This document shows positions 41,439 to 48,754 of a stretch of DNA of 48,754 bases, in pieces. The DNA comes from Microbacteriaceae bacterium PS02067 (GTDB lineage Bacteria; Actinomycetota; Actinomycetes; Actinomycetales; Microbacteriaceae). The notes under the pieces are model-generated. The model did no database searches, was not told the DNA's origin, and saw only the letters and a program-made list of their open reading frames with translations. How positions within the stretch are numbered: the first letter of the stretch is position 1; the number at the start of each line of letters is the position of its first letter. The stretch is from assembly GCA_029960085.1 (NCBI GenBank), contig JASCPG010000017.1, positions 1 to 48,754 on the forward strand, written 5' to 3'. The position numbers were made by a program, and so were the translations under genes.

Positions 41439-42992
41439 TCAGAGGACCGGCAGCGTGCCGGTGTACCCCTCGCGCTCGCGCGCGGCCTGGAGGATCCGCG
41501 GCCGGTACGCGTACCAGCCGATCACGAGGAGCGGCGCGAGGACGACGGTGGATGCCAGCACCCACCGCCCTGTCTCCGAGAACCCCATCGTCACGAGCAC
41601 GAACGCGAGGAACGCGAGGGTCAGGTACGACGTGAACGGCGCCCCGAACAGCCGGAACGTCGGCCTCGTCGCGAGGCCCTGCTTCGCCCAGCGCTGCAGC
41701 TTGATCTGGCAGAGGATGATGGTCGCCCACCCTCCGATGATCCCGAGCGCCGACACCTCCAGCACGATCTCGAACGCCTGCGAGGGCCAGAGCGCGTTGA
41801 GCCCGACGCCGAACAGCGTGATCACCGCCGTCAGCAGGATGCCGCCGTACGGCACGCCGTTCCGGCTCATCACCTCGGTAAAGCGCGGCGCCGAGCCGTT
41901 GACGGCCATCGAGCGGAGGATCCGCCCCGTCGAGTACAGCCCCGCGTTGAGGGACGACAGCGCCGCCGTCAGCACGACGAAGTTCATGATGGATGCCGAG
42001 ATCGCGCCCGCCTCGGGAGACCCGATGTGGGAGAAGAACGTGACGAACGGCGACTCCCCCGCCTTGTACATGGTGTACGGGAGCAGAAGCGACAGGAGCA
42101 GGATCGAGCCGACGTAGAAGACCGCGATGCGGATGACGACGGTGTTGACGGCCCGCGGCATCACCTCTCGCGGGTTGGCGGTCTCTCCTGCCGCAGTGCC
42201 CACGAGTTCGATCGCGGCGTACGCGAACACGACGCCCGAGATCGCGAGGACAGGGGCGACCGCGCCGGTCGGGAACCATCCGCCGTTCTCGGCGATGACC
42301 GTGAGACCGGTCGCCCCGGCATCCGTCTTGCCGTTCATAACGAGGAAGACGATGCCGATGATGAGGAAGCTCACGAGCGCGAACACCTTGATGAGCGCGA
42401 ACCAGAACTCCATCTCGCCGAAGACCTTGACCGAGACGAGGTTGAGCGACAGCACGACCGCGAGCGCGATGAGGGCGATGAGCCACTGCGGGACCGACTG
42501 CAGCGGCTCCCAGTACTGCGCCCAGAACTTGACGTACAGGGCGACGGCGGTGACGTCGACGATCGAGGTGAACGCCCAGTTGAGGAAGTACAGCCACCCC
42601 GCGGTATAGGCCATCTTCTCGCCGTAGAACTCCCGCGCGTACGAGACGAAGGAGCCTGACGAGGGGCGGTGCAGCACGAGTTCCCCGAGGGCCCGGAGGA
42701 TCAGGAACGCGAAGAATCCGCACACGAGGTAGACGAGCACGAGGGCGGGGCCGGAGGTGTTCAGACGCGACCCGGCGCCCATGAACAGACCCGTGCCGAT
42801 GGCGCCGCCGATGGCGATCATCTGGATCTGCCGCGGTTTGAGCGTCTTGTGGTAGCCCGCCTCTTCGCTCGAGAAGTCCTCGGCCGCGAGCATCACATCG
42901 CCCGTGAGCTCCCGTTCGTTCTCGAGAGTCTGCCCGGTGTCATGCTCCGCGTGGCGCAGTCGCCGCTCGCGTTCGGTCTGGTTTTCGTCCAC
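41439..42992 (-). CDS. Amino acid permease (APC superfamily, AnsP/CycA-like)
   Basis: The GTG giving (M)[19 protein letters not shown] follows GGAGGAGGCGA at good spacing. The 517-residue protein has a ~50-residue charged cytoplasmic N-terminus and about twelve helices. The AAT family signature is clear at helix 1: [20 protein letters not shown] with G-S-x-L-N after it. [21 protein letters not shown] (helix 6) and [15 protein letters not shown] are also typical. It imports a neutral amino acid by proton symport; L-asparagine, D-Ala/Gly/Ser or aromatic acids cannot be distinguished from sequence. Confidence 0.92.
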   Translation of the reverse strand: MDENQTERERRLRHAEHDTGQTLENERELTGDVMLAAEDFSSEEAGYHKTLKPRQIQMIAIGGAIGTGLFMGAGSRLNTSGPALVLVYLVCGFFAFLILRALGELVLHRPSSGSFVSYAREFYGEKMAYTAGWLYFLNWAFTSIVDVTAVALYVKFWAQYWEPLQSVPQWLIALIALAVVLSLNLVSVKVFGEMEFWFALIKVFALVSFLIIGIVFLVMNGKTDAGATGLTVIAENGGWFPTGAVAPVLAISGVVFAYAAIELVGTAAGETANPREVMPRAVNTVVIRIAVFYVGSILLLSLLLPYTMYKAGESPFVTFFSHIGSPEAGAISASIMNFVVLTAALSSLNAGLYSTGRILRSMAVNGSAPRFTEVMSRNGVPYGGILLTAVITLFGVGLNALWPSQAFEIVLEVSALGIIGGWATIILCQIKLQRWAKQGLATRPTFRLFGAPFTSYLTLAFLAFVLVTMGFSETGRWVLASTVVLAPLLVIGWYAYRPRILQAAREREGYTGTLPVL

Positions 42993-43007
42993 CGGATCGC
43001 CTCCTCC

Positions 43008-43024
43008 ACCCCGCGATGCGGGGT
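43008..43024. terminator. Hairpin between RND and permease genes
   Basis: ACCCCGCGATGCGGGGT has perfect 7-bp arms. It lies ~40 bp after the stop of the minus-strand RND gene and ~16 bp before the permease start. It may end the RND transcript or affect permease translation. Confidence 0.45.
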
Positions 43025-43062
43025 TGAGGGATCACGGTACTCCTTCGGGTGTTTCCGGTGTG

Positions 43063-46000
43063 CTACGAAATGTCGTCCGCCCCGGCGCGTCGCGCGCGGC
43101 GCGGGTGCAGGTCGCGCGTGTCGACCGGTGTCGGATCGGGGTGCTCGGCACGTCCGCGGCGGGCAGCGCGCCGCTCTCTCGCCCCTTCGACGAGGTTGTA
43201 GAGCGTCGGCAGCACGAGCAGGGTCAGCACCGTGGAGGAGATCAACCCGCCGATGACGACGATCGCGAGCGGCTGCGAGATGAACCCGCCGTGGCCCGTG
43301 ATCCCGAGCGCCATCGGGGTCAGCGCGAAGATCGTGGCGAGCGCCGTCATGAGGATCGGGCGGAGGCGTCGCGATCCTCCGGCGATCGTCGCGTCGTGCG
43401 CCGACAGCCCCTTCTCGCGGTACTGGTTGACGAGGTCGACGAGCACGATCGCGTTCGTGACGACGATGCCGATGAGCATGAGCACACCGATGAGGGATGC
43501 CACGCCGAGCGGCACGCCCGTCGCGATCTGGAGGAGGATCGCCCCGGTCGCGGCGAACGGCACCGAGATGAGGAGGAGCAGCGGCTGCCGCAGCGACTTG
43601 AACGTCGCGACCATCACGATGTAGACGATCAGGATCGCGGCGAGCATCGCGAGACCGAGCTGCCCGAAGGCATCCTGCTGCTGGGTGAGCACACCGCCGA
43701 TCTTCGCGTCGGCCCCCGTGGGGAGGTCGAGGCCGACGAGGGCGGTGCGCACGCTCGCGGAGGCTCCGTTGAGGTCGTCGGTGGCCGGGGTGACCGTGAC
43801 GGTCGCGGTGCGCTGCCCGCGCTGCGTCGTGATCGAGGTCGGCCCCTGGCTCTGCTCGAGAGTCGCGACCTCGTCGAGGCGGAGCATGCCGGCCGCGGTC
43901 GGGATCGGCAGCGCCTTCAGCGCGTCGATCGTGCCCGGCACGGAGGATGCCTGCAGGTAGAGCTTCACGGCGGTGCCGTCGAGTTCGACGGTGCCGACCT
44001 GCCGCGGCTGCATCGTGTTCGCCACGAGCGCGCCGACCGTGACCTCGGAGAGCCCGAGCGACGCGGCCTTGTCGCGGTCGACGGTCACGGCGACGTACGG
44101 CAGCGACGCCGACAGGTTCGAGGTGATCTGCCCGATGCCGGTCTTCCCGTCGAGCGCCTTCACGACGGCGTCGGTCGCGGTGTCGAGCGTCTTCGTGTCG
44201 GGGGCCGTGACGTCGACCTCGATGTTGCTCGACGCGAAGCCGCCCTGACCCGTGGAGACGGTCACGGTGCCGACATCCGACAGCCCGTCGACGGCATCCG
44301 TCACATCCTGCCGGACGCGGTCCTGGTCGGCCGAGGTCTCGGTCGTGATCGAGTAGGTGATGCCCGACGCACCGCCGGAGAACGCGTCGCGGATCGCGGA
44401 GCCGGTCGACCCGATCGAGGTCTGCACGGTCTTGATGCCGGAGACCCCGAGGATCGCCTTCTCGACCTTCTGGGCGGCGGCGTCCTGGGCATCCAGCGAT
44501 GCCGCCGGGCCGAGCTTCTGGCTGACGGTGAACGTGTTCTGCCCGCTGTCGCCGAGGAAGTTCGTCTTCATGAGGGGCGCGGCGGCGAGCGTGCCGCCGA
44601 GCACGAGCACCGCGATGATGAGGGTCACCCACGAGTGGCGGAGCGTCCACGACAGGATCGGCAGGTACGCCCGCTGCAGGCGGGACGGGGGCGCCGCCGG
44701 GTCTTCGGGGTCGATCGGGTTCCCGTCGGCGTCGAGCACGGGCTTGCCGGGCTTCATGAACCAGTAGGCGAGGACGGGAACGATCGTCAGCGCGACGAAC
44801 AGCGACGCGGTCATCGCGATCGTGACGGTGAGGGCGAACGGGCGGAAGAGCTCGCCCGTCATGTCACCGACGAACGCGATGGGGAGGAACACGGCGACGG
44901 TCGTGATGGTGGATGCCGTGATGGCGGCCGCGACCTCGCGGACGGCGAGGCGGATCGCCGCCATCTTGTCGGCGCCCTCGACGTAATGGCGCTTGATGTT
45001 CTCGATGACGACGATCGAGTCGTCGACGACGCGTCCGATCGCGATCGTGAGGGCGCCGAGCGTCAGGATGTTGAGCGAGTAGCCGAACGCCTGGATGCCG
45101 ACGAACGTGATGAGCACGCTCGTCGGGATGGAGATCGCGGCCACGAGGGTCGAGCGCACCGAGAGGAGGAAGACGAAGATGACGAGCACCGCGAAGACGA
45201 GACCGAGCAGGCCCTCCTGGGCGAGCGACTCGATGGACTGCTGGATGAACGGCGCCTGATCGAACACGACCGTGAACTGCGCGTTCTGTCCGATGGAGTC
45301 CTGCAGGCTCGGGAGGAGCGCCGTGACGGCGCGCGAGACGTCGACCGTGTTCGCGGCGGGCAGCTTCGTGATCGAGATCGTGAGTGCGGGCTTGCCGTCG
45401 ACGCGCGAGATCGAGGTCACCGGGTCCTGCCCGAGCGCGACGGTGGCGACGTCGCCGATGGTCTTCATGCCGGCCGCGGCCTGAGCGGGGCTCGACGGGA
45501 CGAGCGGCAGCTTCGCGATCGCGTCGACCGACTCGATCTTCGCGCCGGTCTGGACGGTGAGCGTCTGGTCGCCCTCGGTGACCGAGCCGCCGGGGAACAG
45601 CACGCCGTTGTGGTCGAGGGCGTCGGTGATCGCGGTCTGCGAGAAGCCCGCGGCGGCGAGTTTCGCCTGGTCGGGGGTGATCGTCACCCGCTGGCCCTTG
45701 CCGCCGATGATCGCCGCGGCGGCGACGCCCTTGACGTCTTCGAGCTTGGGGATGACGCTCGCCTCGAGCTGCGCCTGGATCTTCTCGGTGTCGTCGTAGC
45801 CGGTGACGGCGAGCGAGATCACGGGGAGGTCGTCGATGGAGAACGACACGACGTTCGGTTCGACACCGTCGGGAAGGCTCGACTTGATGCGGTTGACCGC
45901 CTGCAGGATCTTCTGCTCGGCCGTCGCGAGGTCGGTGCCGTAGGAGAAGGATGCCTGGATGATCGACGCGTTCGTGGTGCTCGTGGCCGTCGTCGACTCG

Positions 46001-46233
46001 AGGCCCGGCACGCCCTGGATCGCGGTCTCGATCGGAGTCGACACGTCGTTGTTCACGACCTCGGGCGAGGCCCCCGGGTAGGTGGAGACGATCGACAGCT
46101 GCGGGAACTCGATCGAGGGGATGAGCTCCTGCTTGAGGCTCGTGAGCGCGAGGCCCCCGAAGACGGCGGCGACGATCGTGATGAGCGCGATCAGCGCGCG
46201 GTTCTTGAGGCTCAGGACGGCGAGATTCGACAC
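43063..46233 (-). CDS. RND superfamily efflux permease (AcrB/SwrC-like)
   Basis: The GTG giving (M)SNLAVLSLKNRALIALITIV follows AAAGG. The 1056-residue protein has the full two-fold RND architecture: helix 1, a large periplasm-like loop (PGASPEVVNNDVSTPIETAI, as in HAE1 pumps), six helices, a second large loop and six more helices. The proton-relay Asp pair is present in helix 4 (IAIGRVVDDSIVVIENIKRH), and GFISQPLAIVVIGGLISSTV is the second-half landmark. The C-terminal tail is Arg/Pro/Asp-rich. In Gram-positive bacteria such pumps export lipopeptides or drugs without an outer-membrane channel. A palindrome 39 bp upstream suggests TetR-type control. Confidence 0.94.
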   Translation of the reverse strand: MSNLAVLSLKNRALIALITIVAAVFGGLALTSLKQELIPSIEFPQLSIVSTYPGASPEVVNNDVSTPIETAIQGVPGLESTTATSTTNASIIQASFSYGTDLATAEQKILQAVNRIKSSLPDGVEPNVVSFSIDDLPVISLAVTGYDDTEKIQAQLEASVIPKLEDVKGVAAAAIIGGKGQRVTITPDQAKLAAAGFSQTAITDALDHNGVLFPGGSVTEGDQTLTVQTGAKIESVDAIAKLPLVPSSPAQAAAGMKTIGDVATVALGQDPVTSISRVDGKPALTISITKLPAANTVDVSRAVTALLPSLQDSIGQNAQFTVVFDQAPFIQQSIESLAQEGLLGLVFAVLVIFVFLLSVRSTLVAAISIPTSVLITFVGIQAFGYSLNILTLGALTIAIGRVVDDSIVVIENIKRHYVEGADKMAAIRLAVREVAAAITASTITTVAVFLPIAFVGDMTGELFRPFALTVTIAMTASLFVALTIVPVLAYWFMKPGKPVLDADGNPIDPEDPAAPPSRLQRAYLPILSWTLRHSWVTLIIAVLVLGGTLAAAPLMKTNFLGDSGQNTFTVSQKLGPAASLDAQDAAAQKVEKAILGVSGIKTVQTSIGSTGSAIRDAFSGGASGITYSITTETSADQDRVRQDVTDAVDGLSDVGTVTVSTGQGGFASSNIEVDVTAPDTKTLDTATDAVVKALDGKTGIGQITSNLSASLPYVAVTVDRDKAASLGLSEVTVGALVANTMQPRQVGTVELDGTAVKLYLQASSVPGTIDALKALPIPTAAGMLRLDEVATLEQSQGPTSITTQRGQRTATVTVTPATDDLNGASASVRTALVGLDLPTGADAKIGGVLTQQQDAFGQLGLAMLAAILIVYIVMVATFKSLRQPLLLLISVPFAATGAILLQIATGVPLGVASLIGVLMLIGIVVTNAIVLVDLVNQYREKGLSAHDATIAGGSRRLRPILMTALATIFALTPMALGITGHGGFISQPLAIVVIGGLISSTVLTLLVLPTLYNLVEGARERRAARRGRAEHPDPTPVDTRDLHPRRARRAGADDIS

Positions 46234-46271
46234 GGATGACCTTTGCGAGTGACCTTGCGGGCGCGGAGTTG

Positions 46272-46287
46272 GATACAGAGGTGTATC
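46272..46287. promoter_or_regulatory. TetR-like operator before the RND pump gene
   Basis: GATACAGAGGTGTATC has perfect 6-bp arms (GATACA/TGTATC) and a 4-bp spacer, a common shape for TetR-family sites. It lies 39-54 bp upstream of the minus-strand start, in the likely promoter. No regulator gene is adjacent. Confidence 0.6.
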
Positions 46288-46373
46288 GGTTCCATTCTCC
46301 CATGGCCCGCCTGCCGCCCCGACAGGGGGTTATCCCGACGATCGCCGCCGCGGAGCATCCTTTCCCGGTGCGG

Positions 46374-46748
46374 TCACCGCGGGAACAGCCCGCCGATCGT
46401 GAGCCCGACGGCGGCCGCCACGAGGCACAGGACGAACGTGCCGACGAGGTTCACCCACGCCCAGTCGCGACGGCGGCGCTGGGCGAGCAGCACGGTCTCG
46501 ACCGCCACCGAACTGAACGTCGTGAAGCCGCCGAGGACCCCCGTGCCGAGGATCGCGAGCCAGGCGGGAGCGAGGTGCGGGATGCCGGTGAGCAGCCCGA
46601 GCAGGAAGGACCCGACGACGTTGACGACGAGGATGCCGACCGGGAAGATCCCGCGGCGGCCCCGCATGATGGCACCGTCGACGAGATAGCGCGCGCCCGC
46701 GCCGAGGCCACCGCCGACGATGAGCGCCACCCACTCGACGCCGTTCAT
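46374..46748 (-). CDS. crcB: Fluoride efflux transporter CrcB/Fluc, subunit 1
   Basis: The ATG overlaps the stop of the preceding crcB (ATGA). The 124-residue protein has four helices. Fluc hallmarks are GGGLGAGARYLVD near the N-terminus, NVVGSFLLGLLTG with the pore Asn, and GTGVLGGFTTFSSVAVET with the F-T-T-F-S sodium/fluoride segment. In Gram-positive bacteria two crcB genes usually encode the two halves of an antiparallel heterodimeric channel; the tandem pair here fits this. Confidence 0.95.
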   Translation of the reverse strand: MNGVEWVALIVGGGLGAGARYLVDGAIMRGRRGIFPVGILVVNVVGSFLLGLLTGIPHLAPAWLAILGTGVLGGFTTFSSVAVETVLLAQRRRRDWAWVNLVGTFVLCLVAAAVGLTIGGLFPR

Positions 46749-47176
46749 TCCGCGTCCTCGGCGGGTTCGATCTCTCCGGGACGGTCGGCGATACGGCGCC
46801 CGAGCCCGAGTCCGATCACGGCGGCCACCACACCGCCGAAGAGCGACACCGCGATGAGCACGAGACCGATCGCGGGTGAGGCCGAAGAGACGGTCAAGGA
46901 CTGGACGGCGAACGCGCTGTAGGTCGTGAACCCGCCCATGACGCCCGTGCCGAGTGCGACCCGCAGGAGCGGGTGGCGATCGTCGAGGAGACCGACCACG
47001 ACGCCGAGCAGGAGCGCGCCGACGAGGTTGATGGCGAGCGTCAGCGCCGGGACGACCAACGGATGGGCGGACGGTCCGAACGGCACGATGATCGCCGCCC
47101 GCACGGCGACGCCCGCGGCGCCGCCCAGGATCACGAGCAGCAGCGCGAGCGGGGAGAACCAGGCGGTGCGGGCCAT
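46745..47176 (-). CDS. crcB: Fluoride efflux transporter CrcB/Fluc, subunit 2
   Basis: The ATG giving MARTAWFSPLALLLVILGGA was chosen (143 residues). A GTG eight codons upstream overlaps the stop of the topoisomerase gene (GTGA) and may be the true coupled start. Hallmarks are GGAAGVAVRAAI, NLVGALLLGVVVG and GTGVMGGFTTYSAFAVQS, with Tyr where the partner has Phe. The C-terminus is acidic and longer than in subunit 1, consistent with opposite membrane orientation of the two subunits. It exports fluoride with subunit 1. Confidence 0.92.
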   Translation of the reverse strand: MARTAWFSPLALLLVILGGAAGVAVRAAIIVPFGPSAHPLVVPALTLAINLVGALLLGVVVGLLDDRHPLLRVALGTGVMGGFTTYSAFAVQSLTVSSASPAIGLVLIAVSLFGGVVAAVIGLGLGRRIADRPGEIEPAEDAE

Positions 47177-47196
47177 GTCCGCACCATATCGCCCGC

Positions 47197-48159
47197 TCAC
47201 CCGAGGATGAGTGCGCGGATCGCCGATTCGGGCGAGACCGTGGCATCCAGGAGCACACCGCGTCGGTAGCGGACGAACACCCGCGGGTCGATGTAGGAGC
47301 CGCGGGCGACCGTCGGGGTGTTGCCCAGGGCGTGCGCGGCCGCCTTCACGGCGAGCACCTCGGCGTGCCTGCGGTCGCTCCGCGTGCGGGCCGGCCCGAT
47401 GCGCGCGAGGGCGTCGGCGGCGAGGACCGTGCCCCGCAGCGTCCGGAAGTCCTTCGCCGTGAACGCCCCTCCGGTCACGGCGCGCACGTACGCGTTCACG
47501 TCGCGCGGCGTGAGCGGCACGCGACGCCGGCCCCGCCGGTATGCCAGCAGCGGCGCGGCGGGCCGCCCGGCCGCGAGGAGCTCGAGCACCGCCGCGAGTT
47601 CGGCGTCGTCGAGATCGAGCTCCTGCCGCTTGCCGCTCTTGCCCGGAAAGCGCAGGCTCGTGGCAGAGGCCGCGATCGTGGCATCCCGCCGCCGCAGGGT
47701 CGTCAGGCCCCGACTGCCGTGCTTCACGAGATACCGCTCGCTGCCGACGCGCGGGGCGGCGAGATCGAGGATTCGGAACGCCGCCGCGAGGACGCGCTCG
47801 CGGTCTGCCTCCGCCCGGCGCAGCGAGGTCGTGACGCGGGCTCGGGCGCGCGGGAGGGCCCCGGCGAGCTGGAGGGCGCGCGCATACTTGCCCTTGTCCC
47901 GTCCCGCCGTCCAGTCGGGGTGGTAGAGGTACTGGACGCGTCCTGCCTCATCGGTGCCGACCGCCTGGATGTGGCCGTTCGCTACCGCGCTGATCCACAC
48001 GTCCGTCCACGCGGGTGGGATGACCAGCGCCGCCGCTCTCTCGCGGTCCGCAGCGCGAAGCGGGCCACCGTCGGCGTCCGTGTACCGGAAGCCGGAGCCC
48101 GCGCGGGAGCGCCGGTACCCCGGGTCGACACCCGGGTGCACCTTCTTCAGCCGTGGCAC
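47197..48159 (-). CDS. DNA topoisomerase IB
   Basis: The GTG giving (M)PRLKKVHPGVDPGYRRSRAG starts a 320-residue protein of the short bacterial/poxvirus type. Features are IPPAWTDVWISAVANGHIQA in the N-terminal domain, RKDY-like GRDKGKYARA, KHGSRGLTTLRRRD and FTAKDFRTLRGTVLAAD. The C-terminal nucleophile Tyr is in TPTVARGSYIDPRVF. It relaxes supercoils by a 3'-phosphotyrosyl intermediate without ATP. It sits in an apparent operon with a Rho-N-type protein upstream (gap of one base) and the crcB pair downstream. Confidence 0.94.
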   Translation of the reverse strand: MPRLKKVHPGVDPGYRRSRAGSGFRYTDADGGPLRAADRERAAALVIPPAWTDVWISAVANGHIQAVGTDEAGRVQYLYHPDWTAGRDKGKYARALQLAGALPRARARVTTSLRRAEADRERVLAAAFRILDLAAPRVGSERYLVKHGSRGLTTLRRRDATIAASATSLRFPGKSGKRQELDLDDAELAAVLELLAAGRPAAPLLAYRRGRRRVPLTPRDVNAYVRAVTGGAFTAKDFRTLRGTVLAADALARIGPARTRSDRRHAEVLAVKAAAHALGNTPTVARGSYIDPRVFVRYRRGVLLDATVSPESAIRALILG

Positions 48160-48160
48160 G

Positions 48161-48430
48161 TCAGGAGTCGCGCAGCATGTCGATCAGCTCGGCCTTGCGC
48201 TTGCCGGAGTAGCCCGTGATGCCGAGCTCCTTCGCGCGCGCCCGCAGCCGCGGCACGGTCCAGTCGTCGTACGATCCGGACTCGCCGCCCCGGCGCCCGA
48301 CGGCCTTCGCCCCGTCGCGGGCGACGGCATTGGAGATGCGGGCGGCCTTCTGCTTCGAATCGCCCTGGGCCCGAAGCTCCTCGTAGAGCTCGGGATCCTT
48401 GAGCGATGAGGGGGTTCTGTTCTGTGGCAT
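48161..48430 (-). CDS. Small protein with Rho N-terminal-like (SAP-like) domain
   Basis: The 89-residue basic protein begins MPQNRTPSSLKDPELYEELR, then QKAARISNAVARDGAKAVG, and ends in WTVPRLRARAKELGITGYSG with KRKAELIDMLRDS, the helix-extended-helix of Rho_N/SAP modules. The first half matches the DUF7218-type pattern as I remember it. It probably binds nucleic acid. It is the first gene of the topoisomerase IB-crcB transcript. Confidence 0.85.
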   Translation of the reverse strand: MPQNRTPSSLKDPELYEELRAQGDSKQKAARISNAVARDGAKAVGRRGGESGSYDDWTVPRLRARAKELGITGYSGKRKAELIDMLRDS

Positions 48431-48536
48431 ACCCCGGCTCTACCGCACTATTCACGGGTCGGGCAAGGGGGGTGCCGGATGCCGCGAAGGCGATTAGTTT
48501 CGGGGCGTCCTTCATCCCCCGAACAAGGAGCAGATC

Positions 48537-48698
48537 ATGAACATCGCACTGCTGATCATCATCGTCGTCGCCATCGTGCTGGCCATCGTCGGCGGCATGA
48601 ACGCAGCCTTCAACTGGCTGCTGTGGGTCGCTCTCATCGTCGGCGTGATCGCCCTGATCGCGTTCCTCCTGAGGGTCGTCCGCGGCGGCAGGGCCTAG
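48537..48698 (+). CDS. Small hydrophobic membrane protein, 53 residues
   Basis: AAGGAG six bases before the ATG and an in-frame TAG define a short gene. The product has two hydrophobic helices: MNIALLIIIVVAIVLAIVGG and FNWLLWVALIVGVIALIAFL, and ends in RVVRGGRA. Such two-helix proteins are common in Micrococcales and have no assigned function. A strong hairpin directly after the stop supports it as a real unit. Confidence 0.8.
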   Translation: MNIALLIIIVVAIVLAIVGGMNAAFNWLLWVALIVGVIALIAFLLRVVRGGRA

Positions 48699-48705
48699 GA
48701 GCGTC

Positions 48706-48742
48706 CGCGGTGCCCGCCCGGCGATGTCGGGCGGGCACCGCG
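48706..48742 (+). terminator. Strong hairpin after the 53-residue membrane protein gene
   Basis: CGCGGTGCCCGCCCG and CGGGCGGGCACCGCG are perfect 15-bp arms around a 7-base loop, starting 7 bp after the stop codon. Confidence 0.8.
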
Positions 48743-48754
48743 AGGGTCGGTGGA

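Noticed and set aside
42904..46239. A long open frame on the plus strand (about 1100 codons)
   Set aside because: It is antisense to the RND pump and permease start; the translation is a low-complexity Arg/Asp/Glu sequence with no domain.
48480..48530. Possible fluoride (crcB) riboswitch on the minus strand upstream of the Rho-N/topoisomerase/crcB operon
   Set aside because: GGGG-GATG...GCCCC followed by AAAC is reminiscent, but the conserved GATGGxGTTC and GGCTGATG parts of the motif are missing, and the crcB genes are third and fourth in the operon. A covariance-model search would settle it.

Overview
The window is high-GC actinobacterial DNA, most likely from Microbacterium or a close Microbacteriaceae relative. 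The base composition, the many ATGA/GTGA gene overlaps, the gene families and a strongly over-used heptamer (GGATGCC/GGCATCC) all point that way; the genus is inference. No rRNA, tRNA or CRISPR array was seen.

Layout. (1) 1-11749, minus strand: a tightly coupled surface operon made of a giant membrane-anchored Ig-like/FN3 protein, a MoxR AAA+ ATPase, a DUF58 protein, a transglutaminase-fold membrane protein whose catalytic Cys appears to be Asp, and an RDD protein cut by the window edge. (2) 11901-15996: a short UvrA-like ABC protein and a TetR regulator, divergent from a quinone-oxidoreductase-like gene broken by two single-base shifts, with two palindromic operators between them. (3) 16048-24891, minus strand: Tag DNA glycosylase, a TIGR01777 epimerase, an acyl-CoA oxidase-type enzyme, RecQ and a DUF3516 Ski2-like helicase. 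(4) 25091-28344: a SAP/DUF6434 protein, a decayed IS5-family element lying exactly between two stop codons, an LpqI-like GH3 lipoprotein, and about 540 bp of non-coding DNA with two related hairpin repeats. (5) 28345-34529, plus strand: GNAT, pirin, then an ECF-type importer (two paralogous S components, a fused ATPase, EcfT) with a frameshifted siderophore-interacting protein. A DtxR/IdeR-like box sits before the ATPase gene, so iron or siderophore uptake is the likely role. (6) 34548-37641: acyl-CoA dehydrogenase, a radical SAM protein behind an SOS-type box, and a lipoprotein. (7) 37681-48742: a DEAD-box RNA helicase with a very long disordered N-terminus, a DUF998-like membrane protein, an amino acid permease, an RND exporter, a CrcB pair, topoisomerase IB, a Rho-N-type protein and a 53-residue membrane protein.

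The most striking signal is an 81-bp (27-codon) palindromic element present five times in three unrelated genes: the DUF3516 helicase, the fused ECF ATPase, and three times in the DEAD-box helicase. Each copy has 12-13 bp inverted terminal arms and exactly the same length. Each is inserted in frame and read in the same frame (PNSS-T/I-S ... R-S-S), in a linker or disordered segment. It behaves like a protein-coding mobile palindrome, analogous to the Rickettsia palindromic elements. A second, unrelated hairpin family occupies the non-coding gap at 27.9-28.2 kb.

Three loci carry single-base indels in short G/C runs (oxidoreductase, transposase, siderophore-interacting protein). These may be real decay or base-calling errors; I cannot tell which from the sequence alone.
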